From positions 1-42,159 of the forward strand of contig JBFXIU010000006.1 in assembly GCA_050175615.1 (NCBI GenBank): a stretch of 42,159 nucleotides of DNA, given 5' to 3'. The DNA is from CAYXXZ01 sp050175615 (GTDB lineage: Bacteria > Pseudomonadota > Gammaproteobacteria > Pseudomonadales > Porticoccaceae). The notes beneath the pieces were generated by a model. The model was given only the letters and a program-made list of their open reading frames with translations. It ran no database searches and was not told the DNA's origin. Positions 8,406 through 16,142 of the stretch are shown one piece after another. A program made the position numbers and the translations under genes. Each line of letters starts with the position of its first letter. Position 1 is the stretch's first letter.

Positions 8406-9101
8406 TTATAGCGGGCGGCGGGCGCCGAAAATGGCCGTGCCAATGCGAACAATGGTGGCGCCCTCTGCGATGGCGGCTTCCATATCCGCAGACATGCCCA
8501 TGGACAGGGTATCCAGATCCGCCAGACCCGGCAGGGCGCTAAGGGTATCAAGCAGCTGATGTAAACGAAAGAAGGGCTGGCGCTGTTTTTGCAGATCGGT
8601 CTGTGGTTGTGGAATGGCCATCAGCCCCCGCAACCGCAAACCGGGCATGGCGGCGATGGCTGTGGCCAGGGGGGCGACCTCGTTCGGGGCGAGCCCTGAC
8701 TTGGTGTCTTCTCCGTCGATATTCACCTGTATGCACAGATTGAGGGGCGGCAGGTGCGCGGGGCGCTGGTCGCTGAGGCGGCGGGCAATTTTTTCCCTGT
8801 CGACACAGTGCGCCCAGGCAAAGTTTTCGGCAATCGGGCGGGTTTTGTTGGTCTGAATGGCGCCGATAAAGTGCCATTCGAGGTCGAGATCCGCCAGGGC
8901 ATGAATTTTTTCAAGGGCTTCCTGAAGATAATTTTCACCGAAAGCCCGCAATCCGGCTGCCCGAGCCTGGCGCACAGCCTCTGCACTCTGGGTTTTGGAA
9001 ACCGCCAGTAGCTTGATGTCGTCGCCATTTCGGCCATGGTTTTCCGCCATCGAGGCGATCTCATGTACAAGGTTGTTGATGTTGCTGGTAATATCCGGCA
9101 T
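8406..9101 (-). CDS. yggS: Pyridoxal-phosphate homeostasis protein YggS
   Basis: PLP-binding protein of the YggS/PROSC (PLPBP) family, 231 residues, involved in vitamin B6 and amino-acid homeostasis and without known enzyme activity. The PLP lysine lies in LLAVSKTQ (about residue 36). GENYLQEA, WHFIGAIQTNK, LCIQVNIDGE and the phosphate-binding end SMGMSADMEAAIAEG are all characteristic. It starts at ATG 9101, divergent from pilT with 86 bases between, so the promoters are back to back. Confidence 0.95.
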   Translation of the reverse strand: MPDITSNINNLVHEIASMAENHGRNGDDIKLLAVSKTQSAEAVRQARAAGLRAFGENYLQEALEKIHALADLDLEWHFIGAIQTNKTRPIAENFAWAHCVDREKIARRLSDQRPAHLPPLNLCIQVNIDGEDTKSGLAPNEVAPLATAIAAMPGLRLRGLMAIPQPQTDLQKQRQPFFRLHQLLDTLSALPGLADLDTLSMGMSADMEAAIAEGATIVRIGTAIFGARRPL

Positions 9102-9106
9102 ATACT
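9077..9106 (+). promoter_or_regulatory. Possible sigma-70 promoter for pilT
   Basis: A TTGATG hexamer (9077-9082) and TATACT hexamer (9101-9106) are spaced 18 bases apart and lie about 80 bases upstream of the pilT start. The -35 half overlaps the yggS coding start on the other strand. The match is reasonable, but it was found by eye. Confidence 0.4.
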
Positions 9107-9187
9107 AGGCTCTACTGTTGGGCGCCGTTGTTCTTGATTGGCGCCACGGCATAACAAGACTAAGCTACCGCCACACAAGGACTCTGA

Positions 9188-10222
9188 ATGGACATAACAG
9201 AATTGCTGGCTTTCAGCGTTAAACAGGGGGCGTCGGATCTCCACCTCTCCGCAGGCCTGCCACCCATGATCCGCATCGATGGCGATATTCGTCGTATCAA
9301 CCTGCCCCCCATGGAACACAAGGAGGTGCACAGTTTGATTTACGAGATCATGAATGACAAGCAGCGCCGGGACTACGAAGAATTTCTGGAGACCGATTTC
9401 TCCTTTGAAGTGCCCGGCGTCGCCCGTTTTCGGGTCAATGCCTTCAACCAGAACCGGGGCTCGGGGGCGGTGTTTCGAACCATTCCCTCCCGTGTTCTGA
9501 GCATGGAGGATTTGGGCCTCGGCGGCATCTTCAAGGATATCTGCATGATGCCCAGGGGGCTTTGTCTGGTCACGGGGCCGACGGGTTCCGGTAAAAGTAC
9601 CACTCTGGCGGCCATGGTGGACTACATCAACCAGAACCGTTACCAGCATGTGCTGACCATTGAAGATCCCATCGAATTTGTTCACGAAAGCAAGAAATGT
9701 CTTATCAACCAGCGGGAAGTCCACAAGGATACCCACGGTTTCAGCGAGGCGCTGCGCTCGGCGCTGCGGGAAGACCCCGATGTTATTCTGGTGGGCGAGA
9801 TGCGCGACCTGGAAACCATTCGCCTGGCGCTGACGGCGGCGGAAACCGGCCACCTGGTGTTTGGCACCCTGCACACCACCTCGGCTGCCAAAACCATCGA
9901 CCGGGTGATCGACGTTTTTCCCGCCGCCGAAAAAGACATGGTGCGTTCCATGCTGTCGGAATCCCTGCAGGCGGTGGTGTCGCAAACTCTGATGAAAAAA
10001 ATTGGCGGTGGCCGTGTCGCCGCCCACGAAATCATGATTGGCACCGCCGCCATTCGCAACCTGATTCGCGAGGACAAGGTGGCGCAAATGTACTCCGCCA
10101 TTCAGACCGGCGCCAGCCACGGGATGCAGACCCTGGATCAATGCCTGAAAAAACTGGTGGCGCAGAAAATTGTCGCCCGGGATGTCGCTCGGGAAAAAGC
10201 CAAGGTTCAGGATGACTTTTAA
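9188..10222 (+). CDS. pilT: Type IV pilus retraction ATPase PilT
   Basis: Hexameric cytoplasmic ATPase that powers pilus retraction and twitching motility, 344 residues. Walker A is GPTGSGKST at residues 130-138. The Asp box reads LTIEDPIEFVH, Walker B is DVILVGEMRD, and the His box is GHLVFGTLHTTSA. The PilT-specific AIRNLIRE motif near residues 288-295, needed for retraction in characterised homologues, is intact. A well-placed AAGGA (9177-9181) precedes the ATG. The gene pilU follows 59 bases after the stop, separated by a small hairpin. Confidence 0.97.
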   Translation: MDITELLAFSVKQGASDLHLSAGLPPMIRIDGDIRRINLPPMEHKEVHSLIYEIMNDKQRRDYEEFLETDFSFEVPGVARFRVNAFNQNRGSGAVFRTIPSRVLSMEDLGLGGIFKDICMMPRGLCLVTGPTGSGKSTTLAAMVDYINQNRYQHVLTIEDPIEFVHESKKCLINQREVHKDTHGFSEALRSALREDPDVILVGEMRDLETIRLALTAAETGHLVFGTLHTTSAAKTIDRVIDVFPAAEKDMVRSMLSESLQAVVSQTLMKKIGGGRVAAHEIMIGTAAIRNLIREDKVAQMYSAIQTGASHGMQTLDQCLKKLVAQKIVARDVAREKAKVQDDF

Positions 10223-10227
10223 TGTTC

Positions 10228-10250
10228 GATCCGGCTATACAGCCGGCATC
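10228..10250 (+). other. Intercistronic hairpin between pilT and pilU
   Basis: CCGGCT (10231-10236) and AGCCGG (10241-10246) form a perfect 6-base stem around a 4-base loop. It extends on both sides (GAT / ATC) if one C is bulged. No T-run follows, so it is not a standard terminator. It could stabilise the upstream mRNA end or set the PilT to PilU ratio. Confidence 0.4.
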
Positions 10251-10281
10251 GGGTCAGTATCTGCGCTGAGAGGAATTGATA

Positions 10282-11439
10282 ATGGAATTTGATGTACTAC
10301 TTAAGTTGATGGTGGAAAAAGGCGCCTCGGATCTTTTTATCACCGTCGGTGTGCCCCCTTCCATCAAGGTGCACGGCAAGGTGATTCCGGTGGGCAAAAC
10401 ACCGTTGACAGCCCAGGGGGCGCGCAAGCTGGTGGAAAGCATTATGGATGAGCGCCAGCGGGAGGAGTTCAATCTTCACAAAGAGCTCAATTTTGCCATT
10501 GGCTCCGAACACGCCCGTTTCCGCGTCAGCGCCTTTTACCAGCGCAATGATGTCGGCATGGTGTTGCGCCGCATCGAAACCGTGATCCCTACTGTGGAAG
10601 AGCTGAAACTGCCGCCGATTCTCAACGATCTGGTGCTCACCAAAAGGGGCATCATTATTTTTGTCGGCGCCACCGGCACCGGTAAATCCACCTCCCTGGC
10701 GGCGATGATAGGCCACCGCAACCGCAGTACCAAGGGCCATATCATTTCCATTGAAGACCCCATTGAATTCGTCCACCAGCATGCCGGTTGCATTATTACC
10801 CAGCGGGAAGTGGGGGTGGATACGGAATCCTTTGAGGTGGCCTTGCGCAATACCCTGCGCCAGGCGCCGGACGTGATTCTTATCGGCGAGATTCGCACCC
10901 GTGAAACCATGCAGCACGCCATCACCTTTGCCGAAACCGGTCACCTGGTGCTGGCCACCCTTCACGCCAACAATGCCAACCAGGCGCTGGATCGGATCAT
11001 GCATTTTTTCCCCGCCGATATGCACTCCCAGCTGTGGATGGATTTATCCCTCAACCTCAGGGGCATGATTGCCCAGCAGCTGGTGCCCACCGCCGATGGT
11101 CGCGGCCGTCGCGCCGCCATCGAAATCCTTCTCAACACGCCTCTGGTGTCTGACATCATTCGCAAGGGCGAGGTGCACAAGCTCAAGGAGCTGATGGCCA
11201 AGTCCACCGAACAGGGTATGCAGACCTTTGACCAGGCGCTCTACCAGCTATACCGCACCGGCGAGATCACCTACGAGGACGCCATCGCCCACGCCGACTC
11301 CAAAAACGATCTGCGTCTGTTGATCAAGCTCAAAGACGGCTCCGACTCCAGCTACCTTCACGAAGCGGCGGATGATCTGATTGTTGAGGAGGATATGCCG
11401 GAGGCCTTCAGTATCTATTCTCGGGATCGCAAGCTCTGA
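10282..11439 (+). CDS. pilU: PilT-dependent retraction ATPase PilU
   Basis: PilT paralogue of 385 residues that assists PilT during retraction under load. Walker A is GATGTGKST at residues 129-137 (Ala and Thr where PilT has Pro and Ser, typical of PilU). IISIEDPIEFVHQH, DVILIGEIRT and GHLVLATLHANNA follow. The C-terminal tail after about residue 350 is rich in acidic residues, as in other PilU proteins. The ATG at 10282 was chosen over an in-frame TTG two codons upstream, because AGGA at 10271-10274 is spaced 7 bases from it. Confidence 0.96.
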   Translation: MEFDVLLKLMVEKGASDLFITVGVPPSIKVHGKVIPVGKTPLTAQGARKLVESIMDERQREEFNLHKELNFAIGSEHARFRVSAFYQRNDVGMVLRRIETVIPTVEELKLPPILNDLVLTKRGIIIFVGATGTGKSTSLAAMIGHRNRSTKGHIISIEDPIEFVHQHAGCIITQREVGVDTESFEVALRNTLRQAPDVILIGEIRTRETMQHAITFAETGHLVLATLHANNANQALDRIMHFFPADMHSQLWMDLSLNLRGMIAQQLVPTADGRGRRAAIEILLNTPLVSDIIRKGEVHKLKELMAKSTEQGMQTFDQALYQLYRTGEITYEDAIAHADSKNDLRLLIKLKDGSDSSYLHEAADDLIVEEDMPEAFSIYSRDRKL

Positions 11440-11473
11440 CCAGCGGCAGTGAAGGGTTGTCGGGCTGCTGGCC

Positions 11474-11911
11474 TCAGGGTTCACAGGCTTGGGAGGGGTC
11501 ATTGAGCCAGGCTTCGAGAATAATCTGGGCGGCGATATTGTCGATGGGATTGCTGCGGTAACTTTCCCGGTAACCGTCGCGGGACTTGGCTTCCCTGGTG
11601 CTGAGGCGTTCGTCCACCATCTGGGTTTTGATGCCAAAGCGCCCCTGCAGGCGGCGGGCAAATTTGCGGGCGCGCAGGCAGAACTCGCTTTCACTGCCAT
11701 CCATATTGAGGGGCAACCCCACCAGCAATAACCCCGGCGCCCAGTTGTGGAGAATTTTTTCAAGCTGCTGCCAGTCGGGCTGGCCATTTTGCGCTTTGAT
11801 AACAGTGACGGGCGCCGCCGTCCCGGTGAGGGTTTGCCCCACAGCGATGCCAATTTGGCGGACGCCGTAATCAAAGGCCAGGGCGGTGATGGCCGCCCTG
11901 GCCTCAGCCAT
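11474..11911 (-). CDS. ruvX: RuvX/YqgF pre-16S rRNA nuclease family
   Basis: RNase H-fold protein of 145 residues in the YqgF family, linked to maturation of the 16S rRNA 5-prime end and called RuvX or a Holliday-junction resolvase-like protein in annotations. The first acidic residue lies in ALAFDYGVRQIGIAVGQ. LLVGLPLNMDGSE and VDERLSTREA follow, and the last acidic site is the NIDNIAAQIILE-like stretch PIDNIAAQIILEAWL. The ATG at 11911 gives the family N-terminus and overlaps the end of yqgE by 8 bases. A longer frame with a TTG start at 11995 is not needed. It is convergent with pilU. Confidence 0.92.
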   Translation of the reverse strand: MAEARAAITALAFDYGVRQIGIAVGQTLTGTAAPVTVIKAQNGQPDWQQLEKILHNWAPGLLLVGLPLNMDGSESEFCLRARKFARRLQGRFGIKTQMVDERLSTREAKSRDGYRESYRSNPIDNIAAQIILEAWLNDPSQACEP

Positions 11912-12476
11912 GACCGGCCTGCAAGCTGAGTTTGTTGAGGTCGATACCCAGCTTTGCCGCCGTGGCGCTGGCGCGCAGTTCAAAGGGAATGTCAAAGATA
12001 ATGGCGGAATCCGCTTCGATCACCAGCCAGCTGTTGTCGGCAATTTCCTGTTCCAGCTGCCCCGGTCCCCAACCGGCATAGCCCAGGGTGATATAACTGG
12101 CGGAAGGGCCTTTGCTGGCGGCGATATCGGCAATAATGTCCCTGGATGCGGTGATGCACACATCCTTGGCGATGTCAGTGGTTGTCTGCCACCGGGTTGC
12201 CGCCGGACGGTGAATGACGAACCCTCTTTCCTGTTGAACCGGGCCGCCAGAGAGCAGGGGTTTATTGCCAAGTTCTTTGGCGTAGGCCATGTCGAACTCT
12301 TCAAAGATGCGGCTCATGGGTACTTTGCTTGGCTGGTTGATGGTGAAGCCCATGGCGCCATCTCTGGCCGAGTGCTCGCAAATATAGATAACCGCCTGCT
12401 TGAAACGGGGGTCACCAAGACCCGGCATGGCAAGTAAAAAATGGTTTTTCAGGTCGCTCACATTGCTGTCAGTCAT
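11904..12476 (-). CDS. yqgE: YqgE/AlgH family protein
   Basis: Conserved 190-residue protein of the YqgE (AlgH) family; the biochemical role is unknown. The opening LKNHFLLAMPGLGDPRF and the motif AMGFTINQPS are diagnostic. Others are LLSGGPVQQERGFV and ITLGYAGWGPGQLE. It is paired with ruvX, which overlaps its 3-prime end, an arrangement common across gammaproteobacteria. Confidence 0.95.
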   Translation of the reverse strand: MTDSNVSDLKNHFLLAMPGLGDPRFKQAVIYICEHSARDGAMGFTINQPSKVPMSRIFEEFDMAYAKELGNKPLLSGGPVQQERGFVIHRPAATRWQTTTDIAKDVCITASRDIIADIAASKGPSASYITLGYAGWGPGQLEQEIADNSWLVIEADSAIIFDIPFELRASATAAKLGIDLNKLSLQAGHG

Positions 12477-12572
12477 GGCTATTCTCCGGCAATTGCAGTG
12501 ATGTTGCTGTTATCGACTCCCTCAGGGGTGGCTGCAGTTTTCTCCGCTGTGCAATAGGGCTGTATTGCCTGA

Positions 12573-12601
12573 ATTATTGGGGCGGTGTTGGCGAATTACA
12601 A
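12573..12601 (-). promoter_or_regulatory. Possible promoter for yqgE-ruvX
   Basis: Read on the minus strand, TTGTAA (12601-12596) and AATAAT (12578-12573) are spaced 17 bases apart in the 145-base gap between tonB and yqgE, about 100 bases before the yqgE start. The hexamers match the sigma-70 consensus only moderately. Confidence 0.3.
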
Positions 12602-12621
12602 GTTGCCGCCGCTGTTCGCGC

Positions 12622-13488
12622 TCAGTCGCCACTGGAGGAAAACAGGTTGCCGGGAACAAAATTCCAGGTGCGAATGATCTCGATGCGGTCTTCTCGAATC
12701 GTTGCGGGAATAGGCTCAAAAGGCGCGGCGAGGCGGACAATACGGATCGCCGCCTGATCGAGTACGCGCTGGCCGGAGCTTTGCAGAATCTCCACCCCGA
12801 CCACATCACCATCGCGCTGCAGGGCGACGGCGAGGCGAATAGCGCCAAAAATCTTCTTATTGCGGGCTTCTTCGGGGTAATTGTCGTTGCCCACGTCTTC
12901 CACCCACTGAATCCAGCGCCGCAGGTATTCAGCCTCCTCGGAAGCGCGGGCGCTGGCTGTGGTCAATACCAGGGTGTGGGGTATTTTGCCGTGAAGCTGC
13001 CGCTGTCGCGCCAGTTTTGCCCGCAGGCTGGCAATCTCATTTGCGGTTTGGGGAATGATTTCCCGATCGCCGTTCAGGGGTTGTTGTTGCAGCTCCCGAT
13101 TAGAGCGGGGCTCATCTGCTGCAGCGGCGATGAGGTGTTGTTCGTCGAGGTCATTTTTTGTTGTTTCCGCAACGGCCGCGGGAGCAGGCACTTCCGTTTG
13201 TTGAAATACGGGAGACTCGAGCAGGGCGAGATGGTCGGTGGTGATTTCCTGGCGCTTTTCGCCATCGCCGCTGCCTTGTTGGTTGGCCTGGGCTATATAG
13301 TCGCTGTCTTCGGGGGTGGATTCGGCGCGATGTTGCGCCAGGGTAACTTCGATACTGTTGCCCGGATTATGGCGTTCAATCTTGAAACCCACCGCCACAA
13401 TCAGCGCCCCGTGAAGGAGCGCGGCAATGATGATGGCGAGACCGAGATTGCCTTCAGTGAAATGCCTGGGTGCGGGCACGGCGGCCAT
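12622..13488 (-). CDS. TonB family energy transducer
   Basis: TonB-like protein of 288 residues. It has one N-terminal membrane helix (about residues 15-36, LGLAIIIAALLHGALIVAVGF), a long polar, Gln/Glu-rich periplasmic spacer, and a C-terminal TonB domain (about 195-280: YPEEARNKKIFGAIRLAVAL ... ILQSSGQRVLDQAAIRIV). Proteins of this type pass proton-motive energy to outer-membrane transporters. No exbB or exbD gene is nearby, and the same gshB-side location is known in Pseudomonas. The spacer is not the Pro-rich kind found in classical TonB. It starts 8 bases after gshB, so the two are cotranscribed. Confidence 0.85.
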   Translation of the reverse strand: MAAVPAPRHFTEGNLGLAIIIAALLHGALIVAVGFKIERHNPGNSIEVTLAQHRAESTPEDSDYIAQANQQGSGDGEKRQEITTDHLALLESPVFQQTEVPAPAAVAETTKNDLDEQHLIAAAADEPRSNRELQQQPLNGDREIIPQTANEIASLRAKLARQRQLHGKIPHTLVLTTASARASEEAEYLRRWIQWVEDVGNDNYPEEARNKKIFGAIRLAVALQRDGDVVGVEILQSSGQRVLDQAAIRIVRLAAPFEPIPATIREDRIEIIRTWNFVPGNLFSSSGD

Positions 13489-13496
13489 CCCCTGAC

Positions 13497-14459
13497 TTAT
13501 GAGCTCTGGCGTTGCTGCAGCAGCTGTTCAATGCTGTCCATGAGCAGCGCACCGATGTCGGTGTTTTTTTCACGATCGATCTCTCTGGCGCAGGTGGGGC
13601 TGGTGACGTTGATCTCGGTGAGATAGTCGCCAATGACGTCAAGCCCGGCAAAGAGAATACCTTTTTCACGCAAAACCGGGCCGACGCTGTTGGCAATTTC
13701 GAGATCGCGGGGGCTGAGTGGGCGCACCACGCCTGAGCCGCCAGCGGCGAGGTTGCCGCGGCTCTCCCCCGCTGCAGGTATGCGCGCGAGGCAGTAGGGT
13801 ACCGGGGTGCCGTTGATCATCAGGATGCGCTTGTCGCCATCGGCTATCTCTGGAAGGTATTGTTGCGCCATGATGGTTCTGGTGCCGTGCAGGGTCAGGG
13901 TTTCGATAATGACGCTGAGGTTGGAATCCCCTTCCTTGACATGAAAGATGGAGGCGCCGCCCATGCCATCGAGGGGCTTGAAGATGACATTGCCGTGATG
14001 GCGGAAAAAGGCTTTGAGCCGTTCGGCGTCTCTACTCACCAGCACGGGCGGACTCAGTTCGGGAAAGCGGGTTGCAAAGACCTTTTCATTGCAGTCGCGA
14101 AGACTCTGGGGCTTATTGACGACCAGCGCTCCCCTCGCCTCGGCGGCCTCCAGTATATAGGTGGAATAGATATACTCGCTGTCGAAAGGGGGGTCTTTGC
14201 GCATCAGAATAACGTCCAGGCTTTCCAGCGGCCGTTCTTGGCTAGCTCCCAGTTCATACCATTTTTGCGGATCGTCAAAGACCTTGAGCTCGGTCATTGT
14301 CGCCGTTGGCCTGCCGTCTACAATGGCCAGGTGGTGTTGCTCCATATAGAACAGCGACCAGCCTTTTTTTGCCGCAGCCAGTAGCAGTGTAAGCGTGGTG
14401 TCTTTTTTGGTGTTAATACTACGGATGGGATCCATTACCACCCCGATGGCGTATTTCAT
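13497..14459 (-). CDS. gshB: Glutathione synthetase GshB
   Basis: ATP-grasp ligase joining gamma-glutamylcysteine and glycine to give glutathione; 320 residues, the usual size. Motifs include MKYAIGVVMDPI at the start, LMRKDPPFDSEYIYST, VFKPLDGMGGASIFHV (ATP-binding), RILMINGTPVPYCLARIPA and the glycine-rich loop NLAAGGSG. The C-terminal INVTSPTCAREID is the family end. The ATG at 14459 fits the family N-terminus; the frame stays open 21 codons upstream without family similarity. It heads a gshB-tonB pair divergent from pilG. Confidence 0.96.
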   Translation of the reverse strand: MKYAIGVVMDPIRSINTKKDTTLTLLLAAAKKGWSLFYMEQHHLAIVDGRPTATMTELKVFDDPQKWYELGASQERPLESLDVILMRKDPPFDSEYIYSTYILEAAEARGALVVNKPQSLRDCNEKVFATRFPELSPPVLVSRDAERLKAFFRHHGNVIFKPLDGMGGASIFHVKEGDSNLSVIIETLTLHGTRTIMAQQYLPEIADGDKRILMINGTPVPYCLARIPAAGESRGNLAAGGSGVVRPLSPRDLEIANSVGPVLREKGILFAGLDVIGDYLTEINVTSPTCAREIDREKNTDIGALLMDSIEQLLQQRQSS

Positions 14460-14711
14460 TGGTATGATCTCGCGGCAAGAAAAGAAAGTGGTATGGATTA
14501 TGCTGTTGCTTGGAGGGTTCATGCAACAGTGATGACAGAGTGGCTACAGGAAGTCGCCATTCAGTTTAAAAATAGGGCGCTTTGTCGGAAGGATCCTTTG
14601 TCTATGCCTGTTTGTGGGGCAACAAGCTGGATGTCGCTGGCATATTGTGCTAGAAAGTGGCCTCTGGGGACGTTGCATAAAATATAAACCTGTTAAAAGG
14701 GTAGAAAACGA
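14460..14711. promoter_or_regulatory. Divergent control region gshB / pilG
   Basis: This 252-base non-coding stretch separates gshB (minus) from pilG (plus) and must hold the start signals of the whole Pil-Chp operon. It is richer in A and T near pilG, with a TATAAA at 14683-14688 but no convincing -35 at the right spacing. An AAAAGGG (14694-14700) may serve as ribosome site for pilG. A 64-codon frame at 14493-14687 shows nothing gene-like. Confidence 0.4.
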
Positions 14712-15122
14712 ATGGATTTAAGTCTCGAAGGCCTCAAGGTGATGGTCGTGGACGACAGCAATACCATCCGCAAAACTGCGGAGACGCTGTTGAGCAAAGC
14801 CGGGTGCCATGTCATTACAGCCACCGATGGATTTGATTCTCTGGCCAAAATTGCCGATCACAGGCCTGATGTTATTTTTGTCGATATCATGATGCCCAGG
14901 CTCGACGGTTATCAAACCTGCGCCCTGGTGAAGAATAATAAAGAGTACCGTTCAATACCCGTGATCATGCTTTCCAGTAAGGACGGCCTTTTCGATAAGG
15001 CCAAAGGGCGAATTGTCGGCGCCGATGATTACCTCACCAAGCCATTTAGCAAAAATGAGCTTTTCGAAGCTCTGGAAAAGTATGCGCCAAGGGATTTGGG
15101 GCAGGCGGTCGAACCGGCCTGA
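14712..15122 (+). CDS. pilG: Twitching response regulator PilG
   Basis: Single-domain CheY-like receiver, 136 residues, phosphorylated by ChpA and promoting pilus extension and cAMP signalling in Pseudomonas. The acidic pocket is Asp14-Asp15 (VVDDS), the phosphoacceptor is Asp58 (VIFVDIMMP) and the conserved lysine is Lys110 (DYLTKPF). It has no output domain. It has a longer N-terminus than PilH, as in other PilG proteins. It is the first gene of the chemosensory operon. Confidence 0.95.
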   Translation: MDLSLEGLKVMVVDDSNTIRKTAETLLSKAGCHVITATDGFDSLAKIADHRPDVIFVDIMMPRLDGYQTCALVKNNKEYRSIPVIMLSSKDGLFDKAKGRIVGADDYLTKPFSKNELFEALEKYAPRDLGQAVEPA

Positions 15123-15166
15123 TAGACGATCAACACGGAACCAACATAATTTTCTGAGGAATTAAC

Positions 15167-15532
15167 ATGTCAAAAGTAGTTTTGATTGTGGACGACTCCC
15201 CTACGGAAGTTCACAAGCTCACCTCCATTCTGAAAAAAAATGGCCATTCGGTGATTGTTGCCGAGAACGGTGAGAAAGGCGTCAGTATCGCCAAGTCAGA
15301 AAAGCCCGACCTCATTCTTATGGATATTGTCATGCCTGGGCTCAACGGCTTTCAGGCCACCAGGCAGCTCTCCAAAGCCAAGGAGACCAGCCATATTCCG
15401 GTGATTATTGTGACCACCAAGGATCAGGAAACCGACCGTATGTGGGGGGCTAGGCAGGGGGCAAAAGCCTATTTGACCAAACCGGTACAGGAAAGTGACC
15501 TCATGGCCACTATCCAGCAGTTCATGACCTAG
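15167..15532 (+). CDS. pilH: Twitching response regulator PilH
   Basis: Second single-domain receiver, 121 residues. The acidic pocket is at Asp9-Asp10 (IVDDSPTE), the phosphoacceptor is Asp53 (LMDIVMPGLNG) and the lysine is Lys105 (YLTKPV). In Pseudomonas PilH opposes PilG and favours retraction or acts as a phosphate sink. The segment RMWGARQGAKAYLTKP is a good PilH fingerprint. GAGGA at 15156-15160 is the ribosome site. Confidence 0.95.
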   Translation: MSKVVLIVDDSPTEVHKLTSILKKNGHSVIVAENGEKGVSIAKSEKPDLILMDIVMPGLNGFQATRQLSKAKETSHIPVIIVTTKDQETDRMWGARQGAKAYLTKPVQESDLMATIQQFMT

Positions 15533-15552
15533 TTGCACGGAGCGACATTCTG

Positions 15553-16092
15553 ATGACAACCAAGAACCAGAGTTACGCAACCCTCGCAGCGTTGTCTGAA
15601 GATTTTCGGCGCCGGTCCCGGGAGCTGCCCGCCCAGACCGACTTGACGCCGGTGCGGACAGTGGTGTGCTTCCGCATTCTCGGTGTGGGTGTCGCGGTGT
15701 TGCTGGAGGAAATGAACGAACTCCTGGAAGTGCCCCACTGCACGCGGTTGCCCCGGGTCAAGCCCTGGGTAAAAGGGGTTGCCAATGTCCGCGGCAAGCT
15801 CACCCCGATCATCGATTTTGCCGGTTTCCTTGGCAGCAGGCTGACAGCGCCGCCAAAAAGGCAGCGAGTACTGCTGGTGGAGCGGGAAGCGGTTGCCGCC
15901 GGTCTCATAGTCGACGAAGTGGTGGGCATGAAGCATTTTCGTGTCGATGCCTATTCCGAGGACAGAGCCCTGATTCCACCGCCGCTTTCGGCGTTTGTTC
16001 CGGGTACTTTTCTCAATGATGGCGAGCGTTGGGTGTTGTTTCGCCCGGATGCTTTATTTAGTAACAACGAGTTTCTTGAAGTGGCTGCTTAG
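15553..16092 (+). CDS. pilI: Chemotaxis adaptor PilI (CheW domain)
   Basis: CheW-domain adaptor, 179 residues, that would couple the receptor PilJ to the kinase ChpA. The CheW fold covers about residues 38-165, with the motif VANVRGKLTPIIDFAGFLG at the usual loop, followed by LLVEREAVAAGLIVDEVVGM. The first ~35 residues are a typical PilI leader. Its start is 20 bases after the pilH stop. Confidence 0.93.
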   Translation: MTTKNQSYATLAALSEDFRRRSRELPAQTDLTPVRTVVCFRILGVGVAVLLEEMNELLEVPHCTRLPRVKPWVKGVANVRGKLTPIIDFAGFLGSRLTAPPKRQRVLLVEREAVAAGLIVDEVVGMKHFRVDAYSEDRALIPPPLSAFVPGTFLNDGERWVLFRPDALFSNNEFLEVAA

Positions 16093-16142
16093 GCCTGGGA
16101 ATAAGTGACAATGATAACGGCAGAAAATGCCGGGAGCTGGAA

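Noticed and set aside
8723..10141. Minus-strand frame of 472 codons across yggS and pilT
   Set aside because: It lies antisense to the clearly recognisable pilT and in another frame of yggS. Its translation is low in complexity and has no family motif.
11440..11473. Possible terminator between convergent pilU and ruvX
   Set aside because: Only a 5-base CCAGC/GCTGG pairing with a long loop and no T-run could be found.
14659..14678. Possible sigma-54 promoter before pilG
   Set aside because: GG and GC elements are present, but their spacing does not match the required ten bases.
14493..14687. 64-codon frame before pilG
   Set aside because: It has no ribosome site or family resemblance and lies in the region that must contain the operon promoter.
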